Source: Paucisalibacillus globulus
GTDB taxonomy: Bacteria > Bacillota > Bacilli > Bacillales > Amphibacillaceae
Length of the DNA stretch: 64,000 nt
Direction of reading: 5' to 3'
NCBI RefSeq assembly: GCF_900184735.1
Contig: NZ_LT855395.1
Coordinates: 124,001 to 188,000 of the forward strand
Shown: one piece after another, positions 10,267 through 20,500 of the stretch
Numbering within the stretch: position 1 is the first letter of the stretch
Layout of the letters: each line of letters opens with the position of its first letter
Notes under the pieces: generated by a model
What the model was told of the DNA's origin: nothing
Databases searched by the model: none
What the model saw: only the letters and a program-made list of their open reading frames with translations
Program-made: the position numbers and the translations under genes

Positions 10267-11469
10267 TTACTTCTTAATTATGTCAATTAATCTGTATATA
10301 TTTTTTTCCCATAGGAATTCTTTTTCAATTAAGCTTTCACAGTGATAAACCAATTCTTCAAGCTTATTACTATTCATTCTCAAATCTGAGATTATAGTAA
10401 CTATTTCATGTACATCTTCACTCTCAACCGCATACCCAACACGATTATCCATTATAAGCTTCGCTGCAGTACCTTTAACACCGGCAACTACTGGTGTTTT
10501 GCAACTTATGTAATCAACTATCTTACCAGGTAAGACTGTTGAGAATACCTCTTCATTATTCAAGAAAGCAATTGCTACATGGCATCCTCTGATAAGTTCT
10601 AGACTCTTCTTTCTTGTTGTTGGCTGATGAAGATGAACTTGGGTAAAATTGTTCTGTTTAATATATTCTTCAAACTCTTTAGCCCTAACACCATAACCAA
10701 TCACATCAAAGGTAATATTCTTATCATTTAATAGCTTTGCAGCTAATTTAAGCCTGTCTATATCTTGTGCCAATCCCAGATTACCGGTGTAAACAACTTT
10801 AAAATCATCCATATCTTTTTGTGTCCAATCTTTTAACTCATACTGCCTTGGACCATTTGGAAGATATATGATAGGTCTATCATTTTTACCAAGTTTATTT
10901 TGAATATGTTCTCGGAATCCAGTACTATTGATTATGATGGAATCTGCTTTACGGTACATTCTTTTTTCTAACCACCGAAAAACTCCGATAATTACGCTTG
11001 AATCAAATGCTTTAACTCCCGTCAAACTATCCGGCCATAAATCTCTTACTTCTAATATCAATTTGTTTCTAAATATAAGTTTCCCAATAAATGCAGAAAA
11101 AACAATAAATATCGGCGGCGTGCTCACTAAAATATAATCGTACTTGTTCTTTCTTAGTTTCCATAGCATGACTAAAAATCGAAACATTATTTCTAAATAG
11201 AAAAAGAGTCGATTAAATTTGTGGTTTGAAAGATTATTATTTTTTATGGCTACACGAAAAATATTATCCTTATTATTGTTTAACTGTTTATCATCCCAAA
11301 ACTCTTTATCTCTATACAAGTTCTTATTAGGATAGGCTGGTTCTGTAGTTAGAACATCTGTCTCAATATCATGCTCATTTAATAATTGAAAGATATTTTT
11401 CATTCTATTTCCAGCACTTCCGATAACAGGATAAAAATTTTGCGTCATGATTAGTACTTTCTTTGGCAT
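10267..11469 (-). CDS. GT4 family glycosyltransferase (WbuB-like)
   Basis: A 400-residue GT-B enzyme with the N-terminal glycine loop (VIGSAGNRMKNI) and C-terminal PLPGKIVDYISCKTPVVAGV typical of the WbuB/WcaI-like GT4 branch, often adding an amino sugar to undecaprenyl-linked acceptors. A membrane-associating hydrophobic stretch lies near residue 85-140. It is the first gene after tagO in transcription order, consistent with adding an early sugar to TagO's lipid product, although a terminator separates them. Confidence 0.78.
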   Translation of the reverse strand: MPKKVLIMTQNFYPVIGSAGNRMKNIFQLLNEHDIETDVLTTEPAYPNKNLYRDKEFWDDKQLNNNKDNIFRVAIKNNNLSNHKFNRLFFYLEIMFRFLVMLWKLRKNKYDYILVSTPPIFIVFSAFIGKLIFRNKLILEVRDLWPDSLTGVKAFDSSVIIGVFRWLEKRMYRKADSIIINSTGFREHIQNKLGKNDRPIIYLPNGPRQYELKDWTQKDMDDFKVVYTGNLGLAQDIDRLKLAAKLLNDKNITFDVIGYGVRAKEFEEYIKQNNFTQVHLHQPTTRKKSLELIRGCHVAIAFLNNEEVFSTVLPGKIVDYISCKTPVVAGVKGTAAKLIMDNRVGYAVESEDVHEIVTIISDLRMNSNKLEELVYHCESLIEKEFLWEKNIYRLIDIIKK

Positions 11470-11629
11470 CTAAAACGCTCCTACCTGTTTAAGGTAACAT
11501 CCTATATTTTAACACAATAATACATTTTACGATAAAAGAATCCACATTACAATTATGTAAATTGTATTACAATAACTTTAAAATGAATTTTCCACTAATA
11601 AAGAGCCTGCTATTACAAGAAAACACCAA

Positions 11630-11670
11630 TAAAAAAACACCTTTTTCGTTTGTCGAAAACTGGTGTTTTC
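11630..11670 (-). terminator. Rho-independent terminator after tagO
   Basis: Read on the minus strand, a GC-containing stem (AAAACACC with GGTGTTTT, extended by TTTTTCG/CGAAAA) is followed by a run of seven T residues. It ends the tagO transcript before the glycosyltransferase gene. Confidence 0.8.
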
Positions 11671-11706
11671 AAATCAGAGGTATTCAATATAATATTGCAC
11701 TTTAAG

Positions 11707-12792
11707 TTATTGTTGCCTCTGCTCTTTTATTTTTCGCTTGAAAACTTTTCCAAATAGACTAAGAACTGGGCGCTTTCCACCCAATACTAAACCTGCCATC
11801 TCTGCTAAAAGATGTAGCAAAATTAGTAGAATGATAACAATGAATAGATTGGTCGATATAGAAGCATTTGAGAAAATAATTGCTAAAGTCCCAAATACTG
11901 CACTAATTCCATATAGAATTAATACAGATTTCCGGTGGCTATATCCAGCAGATAATAGTTGATAATGAATATGTTTATTGTCCGGCTTCATAATATTTTG
12001 TTTATTAATTGATCTTCTTAGAATTGCAAATAAAGTATCAAAAATAGGGACAGCAAGTACAATAATAGGTATTATAAAGCTAAATAAAGCAATATTCTTA
12101 AACAACCCTAGAATGGAAATTACAGCAATCATATACCCTAAGAAATTGGAACCAGTATCCCCCATATAAATCTTTGCAGGATAAAAATTATGATATAGGA
12201 ATCCAAGATTTGCCCCGATTAGAACAATACAAAAATACGCTGCTAGGATTTGCATATCAGAAATTGCCATTACAAAGAGACTAATTAGAGCTATAGTAGA
12301 TACACCATTTGCCAATCCATCTAAACCATCTATTAAATTAATTGCATTAGTGATTCCAACTACCCAGATTACAGTTACCAATACACTTAGAAAACCTAGC
12401 TCTACTTGTCCTATGAGCGGTAAAGTAATTCTTTCAATAATGAGACCACCTGAAATTAGAAAAGATGTTGCTATTAATTGACCAGTTAACTTAGCAACTG
12501 GACGCAAAGTAAATTTATCATCTAAAGCACCTGTTATAACGATAATAACAGCACCAATAACGATTTCAAATAAATATTCATGATGAGGTTGTAAATAAAG
12601 AGCACCTAAAAAAGTTCCAAAGAATATCGCAAGACCACCAAGTCTTGGTGTGACTTTTTTGTGTATTTTACGGCTATTCGGTAAATCAAGTGCTCCAATT
12701 TTATACGCGAGTTTTTTCACAGGATAAGTCAACACAAGTGACGATACTAAAGCAATGATGAATGCAATCCCTAAGTCTAGATAGTTAATCAT
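11707..12792 (-). CDS. tagO: UDP-GlcNAc:undecaprenyl-phosphate GlcNAc-1-phosphate transferase
   Basis: A 361-residue polytopic enzyme of the WecA/MraY family that starts wall teichoic acid synthesis by loading GlcNAc-1-P onto undecaprenyl phosphate. The family motifs are present: [17 protein letters not shown], the [15 protein letters not shown] block, GDTGSNFLG and HIHYQL. About ten transmembrane helices are visible. It heads the polysaccharide region and is divergent from the sigma-factor operon on its right. Confidence 0.92.
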   Translation of the reverse strand: MINYLDLGIAFIIALVSSLVLTYPVKKLAYKIGALDLPNSRKIHKKVTPRLGGLAIFFGTFLGALYLQPHHEYLFEIVIGAVIIVITGALDDKFTLRPVAKLTGQLIATSFLISGGLIIERITLPLIGQVELGFLSVLVTVIWVVGITNAINLIDGLDGLANGVSTIALISLFVMAISDMQILAAYFCIVLIGANLGFLYHNFYPAKIYMGDTGSNFLGYMIAVISILGLFKNIALFSFIIPIIVLAVPIFDTLFAILRRSINKQNIMKPDNKHIHYQLLSAGYSHRKSVLILYGISAVFGTLAIIFSNASISTNLFIVIILLILLHLLAEMAGLVLGGKRPVLSLFGKVFKRKIKEQRQQ

Positions 12793-12934
12793 GGCATTCT
12801 CCCTAATTTAATAATTACTATTAGATGCATTATATCGAATAACCACTTACACATGCAACATTATGTTTCTTTGTGTAATTTATGCGTCCATTTAATGTTT
12901 GCCGTCGTCTAATCATATGAAAGGGGGGAACGAT

Positions 12935-13486
12935 TTGAATTATCAAGGAATTCAACAGTTAGATAATGAATCACATGAAGAAATAATTAATAATTTAATA
13001 ATCTCACATGGCGATGAATTAAAACGGATGGCATTTCTTTATCTAAATGATTTAGCACAAGCAGAAGATATTGTTCAAGAAGTGTTCATCTCTGTCTATA
13101 AAAACCTTCATAAGTTTAATCATAAATCCACCTACAAAACATGGTTATATCGAATCACTATTAATAAGTGTAAAGATTATCAAAAGAAGTGGAGCTACAA
13201 GAATATTTTATACAGAGCACACAATAGCTCAAGTAACACAAATTTACAAAACTCTGTTCAAGATGATTACGAACTTAGACAAGAACAAGAGGAAATACTT
13301 CAAGCAATTTCAAAGCTTCCAGCAAAATATAAAGAACTACTAATATTTTACTATTATAAAGATATGTCAATTAAAGAAATAAGCGAAATTACAGGTGTTA
13401 AAATCAATACATTAAAATCTAGGATAACTAGAGGAAGGCATATGCTAAAGGTTGAACTAGAAAGGAGGGGGATTCAATATGAATAA
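12935..13486 (+). CDS. ECF RNA polymerase sigma factor
   Basis: Region 2 (DLAQAEDIVQEVFISVYKNL, then the YKTWLYRITINKC helix) and region 4 with its helix-turn-helix (SIKEISEITGVKINTLKSRI) are clear. I choose the TTG at 12935, 6 nt after AAAGGGGGG, over the longer frame starting at 12899, giving 183 residues. Its stop overlaps the start of the next gene by 8 nt, the usual arrangement for a sigma/anti-sigma pair. The stimulus is unknown; a location beside tagO makes envelope stress a reasonable guess. Confidence 0.9.
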   Translation: MNYQGIQQLDNESHEEIINNLIISHGDELKRMAFLYLNDLAQAEDIVQEVFISVYKNLHKFNHKSTYKTWLYRITINKCKDYQKKWSYKNILYRAHNSSSNTNLQNSVQDDYELRQEQEEILQAISKLPAKYKELLIFYYYKDMSIKEISEITGVKINTLKSRITRGRHMLKVELERRGIQYE

Positions 13487-14765
13487 ATTTGACCGCCACG
13501 TAAAACAAAATGTCCGAGGATATTTGGAAGAAAATATAAGCATCAGTGAAAGAGAACTTAGCAGTATTCACCAAAAGATTCAAAATAGAAGAAGATCCTT
13601 TAATTTTGCATATATATCTGCGTTTACTGTTTTATCTATTATTTTATTTATCTCTATCTTACCATTCATTCAGCATAAACAAAACTTGGAATTCAGTCCA
13701 GTTCCTTATTCCACAAAGCATGCAGAAGAAAAAGAACAACCAGTAGAAAGAAACATAAACAACACTGAAGATGAACCTCCACTAAAAGAAGTAGAAATAG
13801 AACAAGAGGAAATTGGTGAAGAGAATATAGAAACAGAAGCTGAAAAAGAAGCTAAATTTCTAGAGCTTCTAGTTAAATATAACAAACTTAGAGATTACAA
13901 GATTGAGTATAATCATAGTGAAGTACTCGAGCTAGACAAATCAACTGGATATAACGTCGGGTATAAAATAATTGGATATAAAACATTACAAGAGTTTTCA
14001 TCTCAGTTTTCTGACTTCGCCACAACTAATGCCGTGTCCAAAATGTTTCATCCACTTTTCGAAAACGATGAAGGACTTTATCTAGTTGCAACTGAACACT
14101 ATAGATATTTATTTGAAGTAGACGAAAATTATGAGTTAACGAAAATAGCCGAAAATAAATATCAAATTACACAAACTACACAATCTGACCTAGGTGACCA
14201 TGTGTTTTTTAATCTTTGGTTTGAGTTTACTAAAATTGACGGAAAATGGTTGATAACAGATTGGGATAGTTCAGAAGAGATTACTTACGAACCCGAACCA
14301 GAGATAGAACCAGAGATAATTAGTAGCATTTTGTATACTCTAGGTGAGTATAATCTTATGAGTCATAGTTATTTTGAAACCTCAGATGACATGGTAACCT
14401 TAAAGAATGGAAAAAAAGCATTTAAAGTTAGAGATTTTTATACTGAATTTGATTTTTACAATCAGTTCCATTTATCTGTTTCTAAAGATGTTGCAGAAAA
14501 TATATGGAAGGAATATATACTAGAGCAAGATGGAGAAATCTATATCTTACCAAGTAAGTATAAATATTATTATCCTATATTTGATATAGACTATGGTTAC
14601 GAAATTAAGGAGCTTGAAAAGGGGAAATATCAAGTCACACAAAGCTATTCAAATACCTATTATTCCGAAATAGAAGATGCTATTTACAATTTAAGTTTTG
14701 TGATTGAAAATATTAATGACTTCTATGTTATAACTGGCTTTACTTACTCAATAGAAAATAATTAA
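13479..14765 (+). CDS. Membrane partner of the ECF sigma factor (putative anti-sigma)
   Basis: The 428-residue protein has a short basic cytoplasmic N-terminus (about 45 residues), one transmembrane helix (FAYISAFTVLSIILFIS) and a large outside region. A Glu-rich linker (75-125) is followed by two similar beta-rich domains (about 130-270 and 285-425) that share a pattern ending in KYQ(I/V)TQ. The layout and 8-nt overlap with the sigma gene fit a single-pass anti-sigma factor, but no zinc-binding motif is present and the sensor domains are not ones I recognise. The ATG follows AAAGGAGGGGG. Confidence 0.7.
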   Translation: MNKFDRHVKQNVRGYLEENISISERELSSIHQKIQNRRRSFNFAYISAFTVLSIILFISILPFIQHKQNLEFSPVPYSTKHAEEKEQPVERNINNTEDEPPLKEVEIEQEEIGEENIETEAEKEAKFLELLVKYNKLRDYKIEYNHSEVLELDKSTGYNVGYKIIGYKTLQEFSSQFSDFATTNAVSKMFHPLFENDEGLYLVATEHYRYLFEVDENYELTKIAENKYQITQTTQSDLGDHVFFNLWFEFTKIDGKWLITDWDSSEEITYEPEPEIEPEIISSILYTLGEYNLMSHSYFETSDDMVTLKNGKKAFKVRDFYTEFDFYNQFHLSVSKDVAENIWKEYILEQDGEIYILPSKYKYYYPIFDIDYGYEIKELEKGKYQVTQSYSNTYYSEIEDAIYNLSFVIENINDFYVITGFTYSIENN

Positions 14766-14777
14766 ATAATAACTACT

Positions 14778-14811
14778 AAAATAACCGATAATCTATATTA
14801 TCGGTTATTTT
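14778..14811 (+). terminator. Terminator after the sigma operon
   Basis: Perfect 15-bp arms (14778-14792 and 14797-14811) flank a 4-nt loop and end in TTATTTT, 12 nt after the stop codon. The flanking A-rich arm lets it work in both directions. Confidence 0.85.
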
Positions 14812-14880
14812 AGATATTTTGTCTTAACATTCATTAATACCCTAGTATTATAAAATTCCTCTCATTGGAAAATCTAATAA

Positions 14881-15066
14881 TTACTAATAACAATAGGACT
14901 AATTGCTCTGTCCGCTTGTTCAGATAAAGCAGAAGTCATAAACCAATTAAAAATGGATGCAGAGCAACATGAAGAATTAGGAAAACGTCAGGAAGCAATT
15001 TTAATTTATGAAAAAGTATTAAATATGGAGAAAGATCCAGAGGTAAAGAAAGATTACAGAAATTAA
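14881..15066 (+). pseudogene. Remnant of a small lipoprotein gene
   Basis: An open frame of 61 codons encodes a hydrophobic segment ending in the lipobox LSAC, then a helical TPR-like stretch (EELGKRQEAILIYEKVLNME). The frame is closed just upstream by two TAA codons, and no ATG, GTG or TTG precedes the hydrophobic core, so the start and its ribosome binding site appear to have been deleted. It is most likely a decayed lipoprotein gene. Use of a rare ATT or ATA start cannot be excluded. Confidence 0.55.
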
Positions 15067-15296
15067 AATCTGAACAGGATTAAAAAAGAGTGACAATCTT
15101 ATCCCTCCCCCACTAATACCTCACTAATTTCCGAGTTTTAGTTTAATATTATTCCAAATCACTTGTTTTACTTCTAACCTATAGTTCCTAGAAACTACTT
15201 AACTTAACATTAGTCCAATTTCTGCCGATGTACCAATTAGAACGTGGGATATATTTTATCAAGAAAACATTACAACAAATTAAGGAGAACTATAAC

Positions 15297-15638
15297 ATGT
15301 TCAACAGCCGACTAGCCAAAAAAGACTACCTATTTCGCCGAACATTCTTCATGATCTCAGACGAAGAACTTGTTGAATTAGTCGCATTACTAGTGGAACC
15401 AAATCAATTCACCTACACAGAACTGCATGAGAGTAGCGATACAATAGCAACCGTATCAAGAGAAATGCATATCGCAGCACTTCCACGTAGGAAGGCAAAA
15501 CTAATACTACATAATAAATACCTTATCGAACAACACCCTATTAACCACTATCAATTCAACTATCTAGTAAGTAGTTACAAGGAAAATCTACTTGATGTAA
15601 CACATGAATTACTTAATCTCGTCAAAAAGGGCCGATAA
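15297..15638 (+). CDS. Hypothetical protein of 113 residues
   Basis: No family is recognised. The start is the ATG at 15297, 9 nt after AAGGAG; the longer in-frame start at 15228 has no ribosome binding site. The product is soluble and helical, with no signal peptide, and contains the segments ISDEELVELVALLVEP and LPRRKAKLILHNKY. Upstream lies the decayed lipoprotein gene; downstream, a weak hairpin (15631-15659) overlaps the stop codon. Confidence 0.6.
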   Translation: MFNSRLAKKDYLFRRTFFMISDEELVELVALLVEPNQFTYTELHESSDTIATVSREMHIAALPRRKAKLILHNKYLIEQHPINHYQFNYLVSSYKENLLDVTHELLNLVKKGR

Positions 15639-15689
15639 CATAGAAGTTTCGTTGTCGGCTAATAATCTCCTCTTTATCTCCATTAATAT

Positions 15690-15720
15690 AAAAACAACCG
15701 ACACCACACATGGCATCGGC
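15690..15720 (-). terminator. Terminator for the phosphodiesterase operon
   Basis: On the minus strand a 10-bp stem with three G-U pairs (15697-15706 with 15711-15720) is followed by TTGTTTTTAT. It lies just beyond the small membrane-protein gene. Confidence 0.6.
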
Positions 15721-15726
15721 TGCAAA

Positions 15727-15840
15727 CTAAATTCTCACATACTCTTCTCGACGAAATTTCTTCAAAACAGTGTAAATCATTAAAGGAAAAAGCATCAAAT
15801 AAACCATTAATTTCATGTAAGACTTTCTCTTTTTCTTCAT
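15727..15840 (-). CDS. Small basic membrane protein, 37 residues
   Basis: The short gene starts with ATG preceded by AGAGAGG about 10 nt upstream. It encodes a Lys/Arg-rich head (KKKRKSY), one hydrophobic helix (MKLMVYLMLFPLMIYTVL) and a basic tail (KKFRREEYV). It begins 18 nt after the stop of the phosphodiesterase gene and shares its terminator. The charge-helix-charge layout is that of a small bacterial membrane protein. No homologue comes to mind. Confidence 0.5.
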   Translation of the reverse strand: MKKKRKSYMKLMVYLMLFPLMIYTVLKKFRREEYVRI

Positions 15841-15858
15841 CCCTAACAATCCTCTCTC

Positions 15859-16554
15859 TTATGAAAATACTGTTTTATATCTCTCCAACTCATCAGTCGT
15901 AACCAAAATAGAAGGATACTGCTTTATACTTTTCATTTGTTCCACTGTATTTACTGTCCAAACAACCAGTTGTATACCCAATTCATCACATTTTTTAATA
16001 TGCTTCTTTTTGACAGAAGAATATTTCACCGCAAAATACTCAGCATCTAGCTTTTTAATCAGTCGATAATGTGTCGGAAGTATCCTATTAACGAGTGGAC
16101 CAATCTTTATCTCATCTGATATGCCTCGTAGTATTCGCAAGGAACGATGATCAAAGGAAATAACATATACCTGATTCACCATGTTGAGTCCTTTGATTAC
16201 CTCATAGACCTTCTGCTCAATCTCCGGATAAAGGTTTGGATTCTTTAATTCGATAGATACAACAATCTGGTCTTTTGCTAGTTGCAGTGCTTCTTCTAAT
16301 GTAGGAATTCTTTCACCTGGTGGGATTGTAAATTGTTTCAGTTCCCCTAATGTAAGTTTGCGTATTTCACCATTTCCATCTGTCATTCGGTCAATCGTAT
16401 GGTCGTGCATCACAACGGGAATACCATCCTTACTCATATGCACATCAAGCTCCATATGCGAAAAACCTAGATTAATCGCTGCTTGAAAGGATGATAATGT
16501 ATTTTCTGGGTAGTTTACTGGATAACCACGATGGGCAATGCCTCGAATCGTCAT
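15859..16554 (-). CDS. Glycerophosphodiester phosphodiesterase
   Basis: Hydrolyses glycerophosphodiesters to sn-glycerol-3-phosphate and an alcohol. The 231 residues cover the whole TIM-barrel: HRG (8-10), PENTLSSF, the metal-binding ELDVHMSKDG and the catalytic second His in MHDHTIDRMTDG, then VSIELK. There is no signal peptide, so it is the cytoplasmic type, acting on lipid or teichoic acid breakdown products. It is transcribed together with the small membrane protein downstream. Confidence 0.9.
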   Translation of the reverse strand: MTIRGIAHRGYPVNYPENTLSSFQAAINLGFSHMELDVHMSKDGIPVVMHDHTIDRMTDGNGEIRKLTLGELKQFTIPPGERIPTLEEALQLAKDQIVVSIELKNPNLYPEIEQKVYEVIKGLNMVNQVYVISFDHRSLRILRGISDEIKIGPLVNRILPTHYRLIKKLDAEYFAVKYSSVKKKHIKKCDELGIQLVVWTVNTVEQMKSIKQYPSILVTTDELERYKTVFS

Positions 16555-16796
16555 CTTAATCCTCTTCCTCCCTTAACCTACATGTTATACCTCTACACCT
16601 TACAGTATAAAGCCCCAATGTTAACTAGATATTAGGTAAGTGTGAAGTAATTGTAAAACAAAAATAATAGGTATATCCCTCACCACATAGGAAATCCTGA
16701 AATTATTAATAAAATTTGTTATGTTCGACAACATTCTCAATTGAGAACGATTATAATACTTATAGACCATACTTTTTTAGAGAAAGGAGGTACAAA

Positions 16797-17408
16797 ATGA
16801 AGAAAAAAATACTGATCGCTGCACTGGCAGGTGTTGTATGTTTAGGCACCCTGCAACTCGTACCAGTTATCGCAGGCGAAAAGCACGACAACACGTCACC
16901 GAATAAAAAATCTTATACATCCACAAATGAATTACGAGCCGATCGAGATATTAGCTTGAATAACGACCGAATTACATCGTTAGCCAAGGAATATGGTATT
17001 TCATTAGAAGGTAAAGACTTAGAAACGGTCCAAGAGGAATTACGTAATGCCTTAATTAATGCCAAAGCAAGTGAATTAGGGATCTCTACTGAGGGTAAAA
17101 GCGTTGAAGAGTTGATAAGTGAATTTAAAGTAGCAACTGGTGAGGATTTTGAATCGCAAGGTGAGGATAACTCTATTGCTACGGATATTAATGAATATCG
17201 GATGAAACTTGGGAATCGAAGTGAAGTACTGAAAGATAAAGCAAAGGAATTAGGAATTGAATTAGATAAAAAGGATCCGAACGCTATTCAGCAAGAAGTC
17301 TTAGAGAAAATGATTAAAGAAAAAGCTGCGGAATTAGGTATTTCAACCGAAGGCAAAGACATTGATTCATTAAAGGAAGAATTAAAGAAAAATATGGACC
17401 CGAGGTAG
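16797..17408 (+). CDS. Secreted helical repeat protein
   Basis: The ATG at 16797 follows AGAAAGGAGG by 7 nt and gives 203 residues. A signal peptide (KKKILIAALAGVVCLGTL, probable cleavage near VIAG-E) precedes a hydrophilic helical region. The phrase ELGISTEGK(S/D) recurs with an accompanying (D/K)KAKELGIELDKK-like unit, so the mature part is made of two pairs of related repeats of about 35 residues. No enzymatic motif is present; an extracellular structural or binding role is an inference. Confidence 0.65.
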   Translation: MKKKILIAALAGVVCLGTLQLVPVIAGEKHDNTSPNKKSYTSTNELRADRDISLNNDRITSLAKEYGISLEGKDLETVQEELRNALINAKASELGISTEGKSVEELISEFKVATGEDFESQGEDNSIATDINEYRMKLGNRSEVLKDKAKELGIELDKKDPNAIQQEVLEKMIKEKAAELGISTEGKDIDSLKEELKKNMDPR

Positions 17409-17436
17409 GTAGTGTGTTAGCTAGCTACATAGAAAT

Positions 17437-17474
17437 AGTAGAGCATCTCTCATGAGGTTCTCTACTATTTTTTT
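17437..17474 (+). terminator. Terminator of the secreted repeat protein gene
   Basis: AGTAGAGCATCTC pairs with GAGGTTCTCTACT and is followed by seven T residues (17468-17474). Confidence 0.88.
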
Positions 17475-17547
17475 GCCTGAATCTCTTTCGTAAAAGGATT
17501 AAGTTATCAGTGCTCATTTCTATTAGCAAGCTCCCCTTCAAGAATAG

Positions 17548-17587
17548 GAAAAATCCGCACCACTCTTAGAAGTGGTACGGATTTATT
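17548..17587 (-). terminator. Terminator of the subtilase gene
   Basis: On the minus strand AAATCCGTACCACTT pairs with AGTGGTGCGGATTT and is followed by a T run. It lies 10 nt past the subtilase stop. Confidence 0.85.
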
Positions 17588-17596
17588 CTTCATTCA

Positions 17597-20500
17597 TTAT
17601 CTTATCTTATCAAATTTACCTTTTCCATTCCCTTGTGGACCCATTACTACGGAATAAGAAACGTTTCCAGCATAGTCAACAGTCGTTACTTCAACTACTG
17701 AACTTGGGTGAACATTTCTTAATAGATGAGTAGTTTCGCCTTCAGGAACTTCAACCAGCTCACCATTTACTTCAATCGTAAATTCTTTAATTCCGCTTCC
17801 TTGTCCATCACGTACCATAATTAACGCTTCACGCTTACCACGTTGAATCACAGAACGGACAGATGGAGCAAGTGTATCGACTAATACAGGGACTTCAATG
17901 GATTGTGCTTCTGCACCTTCGTAGTCAATTACCCCTACAGCTTGAAGTTGGTATTCGCCATCACTTGCGACCTTACCATCAATTGTTCCATCCCACATCC
18001 AGTCAGATGAAACCTTGTAGTGAGAACCATATCCACTGTCATAGTAGTCCTTACGTAGGTATTCTTCTGTCGCGATTGTTTCTACGACATTACCATCTGC
18101 ATCTAGAACATTAAAGGAAACTTCCTTCACGTTTCTTAAGAAGGATAGAAGTAATCCTGCATCGTCTAGTGTACCATCTCCATTAGGTGAGAATGCTAGT
18201 TTAGATGGATCTTCACTAACATAATCAAAGTTACCTTCACCAAGAGAAGTTACCACACCGGATACTTCATAGAAGCTTGTACCACTCCAGAATGGAGTAT
18301 CAAATATTGGAGCATCATCCCACTCACCCTTAAATCCTACATATGGAACAACTAGTTCAGGATTTGTGTCAGTTGGATCTGTTAATTTTACAAAACCTTC
18401 TAACCAGTAACCATTAGTAAAGATAGAACTTAAATCTGCATCCCAATCACTAACATCGATAGTTACTTCAAATGATGCAGAACCATTAGCCGGTACTTCC
18501 ACCGTACTAACTGCTTCACCATTTACAGTTGCTACTGCACCAAGATCAAGTGCACCGAATAAATTAGGTGCTGTAACGGTCACACCAGCATTTACTGGCG
18601 TATCTGTTTGTGCATTTGCACTTACTTCATAGCTTACCGCTTCATCTGTGAAGTTTTCCGCTGTTAATTCGAATGTTACTTGGTTTTCGCTTACTTCTTT
18701 CAGTGCTACTTTTGATTCACCAGTTTGAGAATCTGTCACAATGACTGGAGTAGATAGTGCAGCATGTAGTTGCATTAGGCCAGCACCTTGACGACGAGGT
18801 GATACATTCGCACCATCAAATTCAACAACTTTAGATGTGTTCATTAATAGTTTCTTCGCTAATTCCACACGGTCTCTTCCTTCTAGACCGAATTCAGAAT
18901 CAACACGTTCCATTACTAATGCACTACCACCAGAAACGTGTGGAGCAGCCATAGACGTACCATTTTTCGAACCATATCCACCGTTATTTAGTGTAGAGTA
19001 GATTTGTCCACCAGGAGCAGTGATTTCTGGTTTGAAATCAAGGTTTTGTGTGACACCCCAAGAGGTGAAAGCACTCATTTTACCAGCTTCTGCATTTGGA
19101 ACTGCTGTTTTTCCACCAGTAAATGTTACCGATGCAGCTTGTCCATCTAATAACGCAGCTGCAAGAGCATCCCCATCTGTTTTTCCTAGGAATAATTGTG
19201 GAATCACAATAGCAGGGTCAGACGCCATGTTGATCATACCATCTGTATTGTTATACACAATTACACCACTAGCACCTGCAGCTTGTGCATTTAATGCTTT
19301 CGTTACGAAATCTAATTCACCACGTTGAACGAGGGCAAATTTACCTTCTACTTCTTTTCCTTCATAATCTTCTGGATGACCTAATCCAGCTTCTACTAAT
19401 TCAAAAGTAGTTCCAGTTGTTGGAGCAACTGCACCCGCAGACATAAATCCTGCAGAAGCTGCTTCTCCTCCGTCAATCGAATAATCAAGCTCATCCACTG
19501 AGGTATGAGAGTTTTCAAATGATGCTACTTGTAAGGAATCATAAGAAACACCCGGAGAACCAACTACTCCATAATCTGGGTTAGATGCATATGGGTAGAA
19601 GAACCCGTCTCCATACATAGCAGAGTTACCAGCTGAAATAGCCATCATAACACCGTTATCCACGGCACGTGATACCGCTACTTGGTCTGGAGATTCATGA
19701 TTTACGAAACCAGCCGGAGCACCTAAACTCATGTTTAATACATCCGCACCTAACTTAATCGCATCATCAATTGCTGCTACATAAATATCACTGTATGTAC
19801 CACCATTTGCAGGATCATTACTGAATACTTTTAAGTTCAAAATTTGAGCTTCTGGCGCTACACCAGTAATCCCGCCATTATCTGTATCACCGTTTGCACC
19901 AACTGTACCAGCTACGTGCATTCCGTGAGCACCTGAGCTACCGTTAAAGTCAGTATACTCATGGTTTTGGTCATAGTAGTTATATCCATAAGGAACTTTT
20001 TCTGTATAATAAACGCCAGGTAATCCTTCAGTAGAAATCACTGAATTGACCTCAGCTTCTGTTAACGCAACCTCAGTTTCCTCTGAGATTAAGAAATCTT
20101 GGTGATTGTGGTCTACACCAGAGTCAATAACCCCGATTACCATTCCTTCACCTTTAAAGCCATATTCGTTCCAAGCAAGTTGTGCCTCAACTAATTCTTT
20201 TGAGTACTCCATGTCTGGCTCTGCGATTGGCTTTTCATATAATGTAGAAATAACTACATTTTTTACGTTAGGAAGCTTTTCGATTTTCTCAATATCACCG
20301 TATTTAACTTCCGCACTAAATCCGTTCATAACTGCATCAAATTCTTGAAGGTATTTAGCATTGATCTTCTTATCCTTCATTGCTTGTTTTGCAGCTTTTT
20401 TCTTTGCTTTTGCTTCATTTAGAAGCTTTTTCTTTTCCGATACACTTAAATCGCCAAACTTAACCCCTTTTTTCGTTGCCTTCTCAATTGGGGCATCACC

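Noticed and set aside
12899-12934. Longer N-terminus for the ECF sigma factor
   Set aside because: AAAGGGGGG lies inside this stretch and points to the TTG at 12935 as the start.
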